Source: Actinopolymorpha sp. NPDC004070 (GTDB lineage Bacteria; Actinomycetota; Actinomycetes; Propionibacteriales; Actinopolymorphaceae). From it: 64,000 nucleotides of DNA. Each line of letters opens with the position of its first letter. Within the stretch, counting starts at the first letter, position 1. A model generated the notes under the pieces. It was not told the origin of the DNA and searched no databases. It worked only from the letters and a program-made list of their open reading frames with translations. Positions 49,362-57,591 of the stretch are shown piece after piece. Where the stretch lies: the NCBI RefSeq assembly GCF_040610475.1, contig NZ_JBEXMJ010000005.1:195631-259630 (forward strand). Reading direction: 5' to 3'. A program made the position numbers and the translations under genes.

Positions 49362-51327
49362 ACGCATGAGCGACGGCGGTGGGTGCTTCGGTGAGGACCT
49401 GGGCGAACAGCCCGATCCTCGCCGGGTGCTGCCCGCCGGACTGGCGGACATGCCGGCCGGGCCGCGGCTTGCGGTCCTGCTTGCCTCGGTCGACCGTCGT
49501 GAGTGCAACGGGTTCGAGCTGGAAGAGTCGATCAAGGCGCGGCGGAAGCTGATCTGCCAACTGGAAGCAGACTGTCTGGTCGATGTGAACGAACTCGCCC
49601 ACACCAGCCCCGGCATGCCGGACGAGCCGGCGCACCGCGGGGACGTGATGGACTCGATGACCCAGGCAGTTCTGGAGTCACTGCTGGGGTGGACCGGCCA
49701 CCACGCCGACTGGTACCTCACGCTGGCCACCACCCTCCCGCGTCTGCCGAGGGTGCGTGAGGCGCTGGCGTCGGGGCAGTTGGAGATCAACGACGTCCGC
49801 ACCATCGTCGACCGCATCACCGACGCCAAACCCGACCTGTGGCCGGCCATCGAGGACGCCATCTTCCCCAAAGTGCTCGAACTGCGCGGCGGGCTGCTGC
49901 GCGCCAAGGTCGAAGCCGAGGTCGTCAAGGCAGACCCAGAAGCCGCCGCCAAACGCCACCGCGCCGCACGCACCGGGCGGAACGTCGCGATCTGGCCCGC
50001 CGTCGACGGCGTCGCCGACCTCGCCATCCGAGGACTCCCAGCCGACCAGGCCGCCGAGGCGTACGGCTACGTCGACGCCATCGTCCGCGCCGTCAAATCC
50101 ACCGGCGACCCCCGCACCGTCAGCCAACTCCGCGCAGACGTCGCCGCCGCTCTGCTCACCGGCACCGCCGACATCACCAACTGCTCCGTCCCCATGCAAG
50201 CCGACCAGGCGCAAGGCGAGACCGCGCAGGACGAGCCAGCACAGGAGAAGTCTGAGCCGGACGACTCTGAGCAGGACCGGTGCGAGCAGGACGAGACGCC
50301 GCGGGACACTGAGCAGGATGACGCGGAATGCGACGCCTCGCAGGAGCAGGGTGAGCAGGGTCACTGTACGGTTCACCGGTTCCCCGACCATGACCTGCAC
50401 GACAGCTGGTGTGGCTGCGGCGACTGCTCCCCGGCCCCCGTCGCCAACTGCAGTGCGTGCGGCGCGGCCGCCGTGCCCGGCGTCCCGGTCCACGACGCTG
50501 CCGCCCACCAGGCGGCCGAGCACACCGCGGCCACGCAGAACGCAGCCACAGAAGGTGCAGCCGCCTCCACCGCAGCCCCCAACGCCGGTTCCAACAGCGG
50601 ATCCGACAGCGGTCACTCCACCGCGGGACAGATCCCGCAGCAGAACCACCGACCGGACGAGCCGGCCGACCCGCCACCCGGTGGGGCGCCAACGCCACCG
50701 ACACCTCCACGACCCGCGCCGCCTTGGTCCTCCACGCAGCCGAGCTGGGGGCCGATACGAACGCGCGCCAAGATCCAGCTGAACATGCCCCTGACCACCC
50801 TGATGGGACTGTCCACCCGGCCCGGGGAACTCGGCGGGTTCGGACCCGTCATCACCGAGGTCGCCGAGCGGTTGGTGGCGAACAACCTCACCAACCCCGA
50901 AGCCAGATTCACCGTCGGGGTCACCCACCCGGTCACCGGACGCCTGTTGCATCTGCATCCGATACCGGCCAGGTTCCTGCGCGGGCTCCAAGCCGAGCTG
51001 GTGCATGCCCGCGACCAGCGCTGCGTATGGACCACCTGCAGGAGACCTGCGGCGACGTGTCACCTGGACCACAACACCGAGTACGCCGACGGCGGGGAAA
51101 CCGGTGTGGACAACATCGCACCCCTGTGCCCACGCCACCACAAGGCCAAAACCGAACGAGACTGGAGGCTCCGGCAGACCGGGCCCGGCGAACACACCCT
51201 CACCGACCCCTTCGGCCGCCAGTACCCAAGCCGAGCACCATCACTGACCGACCCAGCGACACCAACCGAGCCCGCAACCGCCACCGCCGCCGCAGGGACG
51301 GCCGAGGATGGCCTGCCGTCGTTCTGA
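49345..51327 (+). CDS. DUF222 domain/HNH endonuclease protein (13E12-repeat family)
   Basis: 660 aa. DUF222 occupies about residues 30-280 (GFELEESIKARRKLICQLEA onward). A low-complexity stretch follows (about 289-470), first Asp/Glu/Gln-rich, then Ala/Pro-rich, with a Cys cluster (WCGCGDCS, NCSACG). Another DUF222-like segment is followed by the HNH nuclease (about 560-605): CHLDHNTEYADGGET and PLCPRHHKAK. Such proteins are multicopy in actinobacteria and their job is not settled. I use the TTG at 49345, which has GGAGG 6 nt upstream; the ATG at 49366 is an alternative that may be leaderless. Confidence 0.9.
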   Translation: MSDRIERMSDGGGCFGEDLGEQPDPRRVLPAGLADMPAGPRLAVLLASVDRRECNGFELEESIKARRKLICQLEADCLVDVNELAHTSPGMPDEPAHRGDVMDSMTQAVLESLLGWTGHHADWYLTLATTLPRLPRVREALASGQLEINDVRTIVDRITDAKPDLWPAIEDAIFPKVLELRGGLLRAKVEAEVVKADPEAAAKRHRAARTGRNVAIWPAVDGVADLAIRGLPADQAAEAYGYVDAIVRAVKSTGDPRTVSQLRADVAAALLTGTADITNCSVPMQADQAQGETAQDEPAQEKSEPDDSEQDRCEQDETPRDTEQDDAECDASQEQGEQGHCTVHRFPDHDLHDSWCGCGDCSPAPVANCSACGAAAVPGVPVHDAAAHQAAEHTAATQNAATEGAAASTAAPNAGSNSGSDSGHSTAGQIPQQNHRPDEPADPPPGGAPTPPTPPRPAPPWSSTQPSWGPIRTRAKIQLNMPLTTLMGLSTRPGELGGFGPVITEVAERLVANNLTNPEARFTVGVTHPVTGRLLHLHPIPARFLRGLQAELVHARDQRCVWTTCRRPAATCHLDHNTEYADGGETGVDNIAPLCPRHHKAKTERDWRLRQTGPGEHTLTDPFGRQYPSRAPSLTDPATPTEPATATAAAGTAEDGLPSF

Positions 51328-51366
51328 GGAAATGCGGCAGGACGCGGGTGCGTGACGGGACGCCCC

Positions 51367-51948
51367 TCAGGACCTGTCCTCGTCGGCGAGGCTGAGGCGC
51401 AGCGGCGTACCGTGCATCACGACGTCGGCCACCGGCGAGCGGCGTTCGGCGAGGTGTACCAGATCGGCGAGTTCCTCCCGGCTGGCCTCCCCCTCGACGT
51501 GCAGTGTCATCCGGATGCTCTGGTAGCCGGGGCGAACCTCCTCCGACATGCCGAGCAGCCCGCGCAGGTCGATGTCGCCGTCGAGTTCGGCGTCCACTCG
51601 CGTGAGGGTGATTCCCCGAGCTGCCGCGTGGTAGACGAGCGTGGTGGTCACACATCCGGCGAGTCCGGCGAGGAGGTACTCCACCGGGTTGGCGCCCCGG
51701 TCCTCTCCGAGCAGTGCCGGGTGTTCGTCCTTGTCGTAGACGAAGTACGTCTTGTCCCGGCGGTGTGTCGTACGGGCGCCGTCGAAGTCGGCGACCACCG
51801 CCCGGTTGTGGGCACCGTGGACCCAGAAGTTGCTGAGCCGGAAGTTGAACTTCGCGATCGCCGGATCCTGTTCGATCGCGGTGATGGTCTGGAACAACCT
51901 GCCCGCGTCCACCCCGTTGACGACCTTCTCGGCGGTTGTCGTCGTCAT
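51367..51948 (-). CDS. OsmC-family protein
   Basis: 193 aa, OsmC/Ohr fold. The first family Cys is present (LAGLAGCVTTTL), but the second, usually in a CPV context, is Ser here (RRSPVADVV), so classic thiol peroxidase chemistry is doubtful. The ATG at 51948 has GGGAG at suitable distance; a TTG at 51957 would sit against it. It converges on the DUF222/HNH gene. Confidence 0.85.
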   Translation of the reverse strand: MTTTTAEKVVNGVDAGRLFQTITAIEQDPAIAKFNFRLSNFWVHGAHNRAVVADFDGARTTHRRDKTYFVYDKDEHPALLGEDRGANPVEYLLAGLAGCVTTTLVYHAAARGITLTRVDAELDGDIDLRGLLGMSEEVRPGYQSIRMTLHVEGEASREELADLVHLAERRSPVADVVMHGTPLRLSLADEDRS

Positions 51949-51990
51949 CGAGTACAACTCCCTTCGAGCACTGTCGTAGTTGGCTTCCTT

Positions 51991-53070
51991 TCAGGGCAAC
52001 CAACGATTGACGGGCGGGGAATGGCCACCCGGGCTGCTGTACGGAGGACCTTCGACTCTTTTCGGCCGCTGCGACTCCTGCAGCACCTCTCGCGGCTCCG
52101 ACGGGGTTCGCGGCTGCGCCACTCGCAAGGCATCGGCGCTGCGGTCGAAATGGTCGAGCACCTCCCCCAGTCGCTCACAGGTGCGTTCGATCTCCCGACG
52201 CGCCCGGTCGCGCTCGATGATCGCCACGGACAACAGCAGTCCGGTCAGGGCGACCGCCCCGTTGAACAGCTGCAGGACCACCATGGTGTCGAACAACCCA
52301 CGTCCGGCGAACGGCCCGATGGAGTGGCCCGCCGTGTAGATCGCGTCCGCCGAGGCGAGCAACGCGACCGGCGCGGCGCCCGGCAGCTGGAACCTCCAGG
52401 CAGCCCAGACGAGCAACGGAAAGGCGAGGAACAGGACGCCGAACATCCGCGCGCCGATCAGCACGACCACGAGTGTGGCGGCGAGCAGCCCCATGATCTC
52501 GAGGAGTTCGCTCGTACGGATCTCCTGCCGCCAACGGATCCGGCCGAAGGTCAGCAACAGCGGCGCGACGATCAGGATGCCCATCGCGTCGCCGGTCCAC
52601 CAGGTCAGCCAGGTTGACAGGACATCGCTCGGCTCGGTCAGGCCGACAACCACCCGGACCACGATGCCGATGGTCGAGCTGACCAACATGCCACCGAACG
52701 CGGCGAGGAACACCAGCGCCAGGGCGTCCCGCAGTCGATCCAGTTCGGTTCGGAAGCCGACCTTGCGTAGTGCCCAGTACGCAATCAGGCAGGCGAGGGT
52801 GGTACCGGCCGCGGTGGGCAGAGCGGCGATCGCCGGGTCGCGAGTCGCCTCCAGGAGAAGAGCGCCGAGGAGAATTCCCGGCCACACCCGCGGCCCGAGC
52901 AGCAGCAGTGCCGCCAACGCGATGCCGGTCGGCGGCCAGAAAGGACTGATCTGTCCCTCCACGAGGCCGACCAGCAGTCCCAGTTGCGCCGTTCCGTAGA
53001 AGGCAGCCGCAACAGCGAGGATCTGCAGCCCAACGATTCCAACCCGCCGGAGCTCGGGGAAGCGCTCCAC
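51991..53070 (-). CDS. Orphan MASE1-domain membrane protein
   Basis: 359 aa. Residues 10-295 form an eight-helix MASE1 sensor (GQISPFWPPTGIALAALLLL, TWLTWWTGDAMGILIVAPL), which normally feeds a kinase, GGDEF or EAL domain. Here it is followed only by a short helical, charged stretch (about 295-330, IIERDRARREIERTCERLGE) and a disordered proline-rich tail, with no output domain. It may be a truncated sensor or signal through a partner. Confidence 0.82.
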   Translation of the reverse strand: MERFPELRRVGIVGLQILAVAAAFYGTAQLGLLVGLVEGQISPFWPPTGIALAALLLLGPRVWPGILLGALLLEATRDPAIAALPTAAGTTLACLIAYWALRKVGFRTELDRLRDALALVFLAAFGGMLVSSTIGIVVRVVVGLTEPSDVLSTWLTWWTGDAMGILIVAPLLLTFGRIRWRQEIRTSELLEIMGLLAATLVVVLIGARMFGVLFLAFPLLVWAAWRFQLPGAAPVALLASADAIYTAGHSIGPFAGRGLFDTMVVLQLFNGAVALTGLLLSVAIIERDRARREIERTCERLGEVLDHFDRSADALRVAQPRTPSEPREVLQESQRPKRVEGPPYSSPGGHSPPVNRWLP

Positions 53071-53105
53071 AACGGGTCACCCTACGCGCGACTCGTCGGC
53101 ACCAG

Positions 53106-53135
53106 GGAGGGCGCCCGCTCGCGGACGCGCCCTCC
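53106..53135 (-). terminator. Hairpin terminator
   Basis: Arms GGAGGGCGC (53106-53114) and GCGCCCTCC (53127-53135) with an inner CCGC/GCGG stem make a stem of about 13 bp with a 2-nt bulge. It lies 38 bp past the stop of the minus-strand methyltransferase. The TTT tract is on the plus-strand side, so it may be bidirectional. Confidence 0.6.
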
Positions 53136-53172
53136 TTTCACCACCAATTAGCCTCGAGACGTCACGTCGCGG

Positions 53173-53970
53173 CTAAACCCCTGTGCGTACGCCCCTGACC
53201 GAATACATCGCGGGCAACTGGTCGCGTAGGCCCTCACGGTCGAGGTTCGGCAACGGCATGCCGCCTGCCCGGGCCGGGAACTCGTGCAGGAACTCGATCG
53301 CGATCCCGGCGCCGACGAGGGCGGTGACCACTTCGCCCAGGGTGTGGGTCCACTCCCGCGACTCCTGGTGATTCAGCCCCGCCTCGGACACCGCGTACGA
53401 ACCGTCCTTGACCACCACGGTCGGCTCCGGGCGGCCGAAGTAGCTGCCGTGCAAGGTCAGGACACCCTCCGCGGTGCCGGACTCCGACAGCGCCAGCGCG
53501 AGCGGGTGGTAGTCGAGCACATAGAATACGCCGCCCGGGCGGAGGAGCCGCGCGCACGTCGCCGCCCACGCGTCCAGGTCGGCGATCCACATCAGTACGC
53601 CCTTGGACAAGAACACCACGTCGTAGGTGTCGTTCAGGTGGTCGGCGGCGGCGAGCACGTCGCAGACCACGAACTCCGCCTCGGTGTTCGTCCGGTCAGC
53701 GAGGTCGCGGGCGATGCGGATCGCCTGGTCGGAGAAGTCGACGCCGGTGACGCGGGCCCCCTCCCGTACCCACGACAACGTGTCCAGGCCGATGTGGCAC
53801 ATCAGGTGCAGCAGCCGCTTGCCAGTGACGTCACCGACCTCGGCGAGCTCGAGTTCGCCGAGCGTGCCGGTCCCGCGCAGGAAGGACTCCACGTCGTAGA
53901 AGTCCGACGCGGCGTGCAGTGGAGCAAGCTCGTTCCACATGGCCTGGTTGACGGTCGTGTGCTGGTCCAT
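53173..53970 (-). CDS. SAM-dependent class I methyltransferase
   Basis: 265 aa. The SAM motif I is LLHLMCHIGLDTLSWVREGA with motif II VTGVDFSDQAI; later VVFLSKGVLMWI and LLRPGGVFYVLDYHP fit the UbiE/COQ5-like fold. The Gly-rich loop is altered (CHIG rather than CGTG), which is common in one actinobacterial subgroup. Substrate unknown. It follows the DinB-like gene on the same strand by 66 bp. Confidence 0.87.
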   Translation of the reverse strand: MDQHTTVNQAMWNELAPLHAASDFYDVESFLRGTGTLGELELAEVGDVTGKRLLHLMCHIGLDTLSWVREGARVTGVDFSDQAIRIARDLADRTNTEAEFVVCDVLAAADHLNDTYDVVFLSKGVLMWIADLDAWAATCARLLRPGGVFYVLDYHPLALALSESGTAEGVLTLHGSYFGRPEPTVVVKDGSYAVSEAGLNHQESREWTHTLGEVVTALVGAGIAIEFLHEFPARAGGMPLPNLDREGLRDQLPAMYSVRGVRTGV

Positions 53971-54036
53971 GGCGCCGACCTTCGCAAACGCGCCGGAGAG
54001 GAGGCGACCGGATAAAGTCGCTCTCCGTCCTTTTCG

Positions 54037-54648
54037 TCAGCCGGCCAGACTTCGCCCCATGCGGTGCAACAGCCGGGACCGTCGCGACGCGCCGTCGGGG
54101 AGCACGCCTTCCGGGGCGGCGAAGAACCGCCCACTCGTGCGGGACGCGGTGGGGGTCTCGGCGAGACCAGCGTAGATCGCGTCGAGGTTCCCCTCGATCC
54201 AGGCGACCAGGCCGGGGTCGAGTCGGTCGTCCACGTCGAGGGCACGGGCGAGGTCCCAGGTGTGCACGGCGGAATCGGTGACGCGTACCGCCAGCGCTTG
54301 CCGCGCGGTCACCTCTCCCAGCGGATAGTCGAGGGTGCGCTGCAGGGCGCCGGGACGGGAGAACGCCTCGGCGCAAGCCCGCACCGATCTGTCGTACGCC
54401 CCGACCGGGTCCTCGCCCAGTACGTCCTGGTCACGACGCCGGAGGAAGTCTGCGCTGGTCGCACCCTCCACAAGCCCTACATAGTTGAGGTTGCCACCCG
54501 CCATGTGGTTCACCAGCAGGCGGACGTTCCACTCCGTGCAGGGCGTCGGGTCGCTCCATTGCTCCGGTCGTACGAGCCGCAGACGGCGGGCGAAGTCCGC
54601 ACTGGACGAGACGAACCGGTCGACGATCCCGTGGAAACAGTCGTTCAC
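54037..54648 (-). CDS. TIGR03086-type DinB-like metal-binding protein
   Basis: 203 aa. DinB/mycothiol-maleylpyruvate-isomerase-like four-helix fold with TPCTEWNVRLLVNHMAGG at the N-terminus and AVHTWDLARAL, supplying metal-ligand His residues. Family members are often thiol-dependent enzymes using mycothiol in actinobacteria; the substrate is unknown. Upstream of the methyltransferase on the same strand. Confidence 0.87.
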   Translation of the reverse strand: MNDCFHGIVDRFVSSSADFARRLRLVRPEQWSDPTPCTEWNVRLLVNHMAGGNLNYVGLVEGATSADFLRRRDQDVLGEDPVGAYDRSVRACAEAFSRPGALQRTLDYPLGEVTARQALAVRVTDSAVHTWDLARALDVDDRLDPGLVAWIEGNLDAIYAGLAETPTASRTSGRFFAAPEGVLPDGASRRSRLLHRMGRSLAG

Positions 54649-54660
54649 CTCCCCAGAGTC

Positions 54661-56052
54661 CTACGCACTCCCGGGGAAGGGCTGGCGGGTATCGGACGTC
54701 GCGTTCAGGCCCGAAGCATCGCCGAGCCGCCCGGACGGCAGGTCGCGTAGCCGGCGCACTGGGGTGGCCAGGAGGATGAGCCCGCTCAGTGCGAAGATTC
54801 CGAGCATCGCCCACAACGCGGTTCGTACGCCGACAGCGTTGCCCAGTGCGCCCGCGACGAGCGCACCCAGCGGGATGGCGCCGAAGTTGACGACCTGCAC
54901 GCTGGTGGAGACCCGGCCCAGCAACTCGGCCGGCACGTAGCTCTGCATGAAACCCGCGAAGACGACGTTGCCGGCCACGACCCCCGCCACGATCGCCACG
55001 CCGGCGACGGCGAACAGCACCAGCCCGAATCCGCGGTTCGCACAGGGGATCAACAGCCCGAGTGGTGCCAACCCGACCTTGCCCAGCAGGACGACGCGTG
55101 CACTGCCGATCCTCGTCGCCAGCCCCCGGGCCACCGTGGCGCCGAGGATCCCGCCCCCACTGGTGATCGCGATGAGCACACCCGTCGCGCCGGCACTGAG
55201 GCCGACGTCCCGGACGAGGAACAGCACCAGCAGCGACTGGTACCCCGTCAGTGCCAGGTTGGCAGCACATCCGTAGAGCGTGTGGCCGCGCAGCAAGGAG
55301 TCGCGGGCCACCATGCCCAGGCCCTCGCGGATCTCCGTGCGCAGCCGGCGCCGGGCACGAGGACGGACCTCCTCGACCGTCCTCATCCGGGTCAGGCACA
55401 CCGCCGACACCGCGAACGTCGCCGCGTCCAGCACCAGCCCACCCAGTGCCGACGCGAGCTGGGCGAAGAGGCCGGCCACGCCCGGGCCGGCGAGGTTGGC
55501 CACCTGTTCGCTTCCCTGCAGCTTGGCGTTGGCCTCCAGCAGGTGGGCGGGCTTCACGACCGCGGGCAGGTACGCGCGGTAGGCGGTGGCGAAGAAGACC
55601 TTCGCGGTGCCGGCGACCAGCGCGACCAGGGCCAGCTGGACGACGGTGAGATGGCCCAGGGCCGCCACCACCGGGACGCTGAGGAATGCCGCCATGGAGA
55701 TCCAGTCAGCGACGAGCATGATGCGGCGCCGCGAGCCGCGGTCCACCCAGGCACCCGCCGGCAGACCGATGATCAGCCACGGCAGCCAGGCCGCCGCGGC
55801 CAGCACGCTGACGGCGAGCGGCGGCGCGTGCAGAACGGTGACCGCGACCAGCGGCAGTGCCACCGTGGTGACCGAACTGCCCAGGCTGCTCACGCTCTCG
55901 CCGGTCCACAACAGCCGGAACTCCCGGTCGCGCAGCAACCCCAGCCGGTCGGCCAGCCCGTTGGTGAGTAGACCGGTCGTCGCAGCCGTGGGCTTGGAGT
56001 GGTCGGCGGCCGCGGAGGGGTCGGCGGCCGCGGAGGATTTGGTGGTGGTCAT
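54661..56052 (-). CDS. MFS exporter
   Basis: 463 aa with 12 helices. Motif-A-like loop PAGAWVDRGSRRRIMLV; helix 1 region REFRLLWTGESVSSLGSSVT is typical of the MFS_3 exporter group. A Ser/Ala/Asp-rich tail of about 30 residues precedes it. The start overlaps the stop of the ArsR gene (4 bp), so exporter and regulator are made together, which fits efflux controlled by its inducer. Confidence 0.9.
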   Translation of the reverse strand: MTTTKSSAAADPSAAADHSKPTAATTGLLTNGLADRLGLLRDREFRLLWTGESVSSLGSSVTTVALPLVAVTVLHAPPLAVSVLAAAAWLPWLIIGLPAGAWVDRGSRRRIMLVADWISMAAFLSVPVVAALGHLTVVQLALVALVAGTAKVFFATAYRAYLPAVVKPAHLLEANAKLQGSEQVANLAGPGVAGLFAQLASALGGLVLDAATFAVSAVCLTRMRTVEEVRPRARRRLRTEIREGLGMVARDSLLRGHTLYGCAANLALTGYQSLLVLFLVRDVGLSAGATGVLIAITSGGGILGATVARGLATRIGSARVVLLGKVGLAPLGLLIPCANRGFGLVLFAVAGVAIVAGVVAGNVVFAGFMQSYVPAELLGRVSTSVQVVNFGAIPLGALVAGALGNAVGVRTALWAMLGIFALSGLILLATPVRRLRDLPSGRLGDASGLNATSDTRQPFPGSA

Positions 56053-56621
56053 GGGCGGGCCGGCACCGCGCGTGCGAACGTGAAGACCGTCTCGCGTTCC
56101 TGCCCGTCATCCGGGATCTCCCGCTCGGCCCACTTCTCCATCAGCGCGATGACCTCCCGGCCGAACTCGGCGAGCTCGGCGTCGGTGACCCGCAGCCACC
56201 CCTCGGTCGAGAACGGGCCCAGAGGCCAGCGTTCCTGCTCCGACTGCGGCTGGTCGGCCCAGCGACGGACGTGGCCGGTCTGACGTTCGAGGTTGAGGGA
56301 CTCGACGGCACGGGCGACCGCGTCCCCGGCCGCGTCCTCGGCGAAGTCCGCCGAAGACCAGCACAGAGACGGCGTCGCCCGGCGCCACCACCGCTCCCGC
56401 CGGTCCTTCGCCAGCTCCGGCGCCTCCTCGATCAGCCCGGCCGCAGCCAGGGCGCGGACGTGGTGGCTGACGTTGCCGACAGCCTCCCCGGTCTTCTGGG
56501 CGAGCGCGCTGGCGGTGGCCGGCCCGTCCACCTTCAGCAGGTCGAGGAGCCGGCGGCGCACAGGGTGCGCCATGGCGGCGAGGACGCGGGAGTCGACGAT
56601 CGTGGGTTCGCGGTCAGGCAT
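56049..56621 (-). CDS. ArsR-family winged-helix regulator
   Basis: 190 aa. Winged helix: VLAAMAHPVRRRLLDLLKVD and GEAVGNVSHHVRALAAAGLI, then RERWWRRA wing. No Cys pair for metal, so it belongs to the HTH_20 group with small-molecule or membrane-stress roles rather than arsenic. It is coupled to the exporter and its promoter overlaps a 46-bp palindrome, its probable operator. The ATG has no Shine-Dalgarno and lies 6 nt after a -10 box. Confidence 0.9.
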   Translation of the reverse strand: MPDREPTIVDSRVLAAMAHPVRRRLLDLLKVDGPATASALAQKTGEAVGNVSHHVRALAAAGLIEEAPELAKDRRERWWRRATPSLCWSSADFAEDAAGDAVARAVESLNLERQTGHVRRWADQPQSEQERWPLGPFSTEGWLRVTDAELAEFGREVIALMEKWAEREIPDDGQERETVFTFARAVPARP

Positions 56622-56627
56622 GGACCG

Positions 56628-56656
56628 AGCCTAGACGCACAAGAAGATTCGTACAA
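56628..56656 (-). promoter_or_regulatory. Predicted leaderless promoter of the ArsR/MFS operon
   Basis: On the minus strand TTGTAC (56656-56651) and TAGGCT (56633-56628) are 17 bp apart; the ATG at 56621 follows after 6 nt. The -35 box lies inside the palindrome. Confidence 0.55.
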
Positions 56657-56682
56657 CCGGTGTTGTACGAATCTTCTTGTGC
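56637..56682. promoter_or_regulatory. 46-bp palindrome with perfect 21-bp arms
   Basis: Left arm 56637-56657 and right arm 56662-56682 are exact reverse complements, separated by CGGT. The arms are AT-rich for this genome (core TTCGTACAAC/GTTGTACGAA). It lies between the divergent ArsR/MFS and GNAT genes and covers the ArsR -35 region, so an operator is the best reading. No T-run follows, and transcription starts beside it, so a terminator is unlikely. Confidence 0.7.
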
Positions 56683-56718
56683 TTCTTTCGCGGCCGGCTC
56701 GCCTGGCATAATTCCGCG

Positions 56719-57591
56719 GTGACCTTCACCGGCAACCCGTCCGCGACCTTCGGTACGCCTTCGCCGACCGCCGGCGCGCACACGTCGACTCCCGCCGAAC
56801 TCCTCGCGGCCCACGACGCCCAGGTCCGGGCGACCGTCGCCGCCCGGATGCCGCCCACCTGGACCTCCCACCCGGACGGCCGGGTGCTGCGGGTGACCAC
56901 TCCGTACCGCGCCTTCGTGTTCTCCGACGGGCTCGCCGGAGCCTCGGCGGAGGTGGTGCAGGGCTACGTCCGGCGCGCGCGGGACTTCTTCGCCGAGCGG
57001 AACGAAGCGGTGGAGTGGAAGTACTACAGCAACGACCATCCGCAGCTGCCGGAGTTCCTGGAGGCGGCCGGGTTCCGGCCCGAGGACGAGGAGTCGGTCG
57101 TCGTCGGCCGGGTGACCGACGTCCTGGACGCCGGGCCGGTGCCGGAGGGCGTCACCATCCGCGCCGTCAGCGACCGGCGCGACCTGGACCGGATCGCCGC
57201 GATGGAGTCGGAGGTGTGGTCGCAGGATTGGTCCTGGCTGGCCGACGACCTGGCGGACCGCGTCGCCGGCAGCCCGGACGACATCGCCGTCCTGGTCGCC
57301 GAGGCCGACGAGGACGGCGCCGAAGGCCGCACGGTGGTGGCCGCGGCCTGGCTGGTGGTGATGCCGGGCACCAGGTTCGGCGGCCTGTGGGGCGGTTCGA
57401 CGCTGGCGAGGTGGCGCGGGCGCGGCATCTACCGGGCGCTGGTCGCCGAGCGTGCACGGATCGCGCAGGCCAAGGGGCTGGAGTTCCTTCAGGTGGATGC
57501 GTCCGAGGACAGCCGGCCGATCCTCGAACGGTTGGGCATGTTCAAGGTCGCCACCACCACGCCGTACGTCTGGACTCCGCCGACGTCATGA
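56719..57591 (+). CDS. GNAT-family N-acetyltransferase
   Basis: 290 aa with an N-terminal helical part and a C-terminal GNAT domain; the acetyl-CoA loop is RWRGRGIYRALVAERAR and the end is LEFLQVDASEDSRPILERLG. I use the GTG at 56719. It lacks a Shine-Dalgarno but lies 6 nt after an extended -10 (TGG-CATAAT), so it may be leaderless. A TTG at 56677 would place the start inside the palindrome. Substrate unknown; coupled to the next gene (ATGA). Confidence 0.85.
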   Translation: MTFTGNPSATFGTPSPTAGAHTSTPAELLAAHDAQVRATVAARMPPTWTSHPDGRVLRVTTPYRAFVFSDGLAGASAEVVQGYVRRARDFFAERNEAVEWKYYSNDHPQLPEFLEAAGFRPEDEESVVVGRVTDVLDAGPVPEGVTIRAVSDRRDLDRIAAMESEVWSQDWSWLADDLADRVAGSPDDIAVLVAEADEDGAEGRTVVAAAWLVVMPGTRFGGLWGGSTLARWRGRGIYRALVAERARIAQAKGLEFLQVDASEDSRPILERLGMFKVATTTPYVWTPPTS

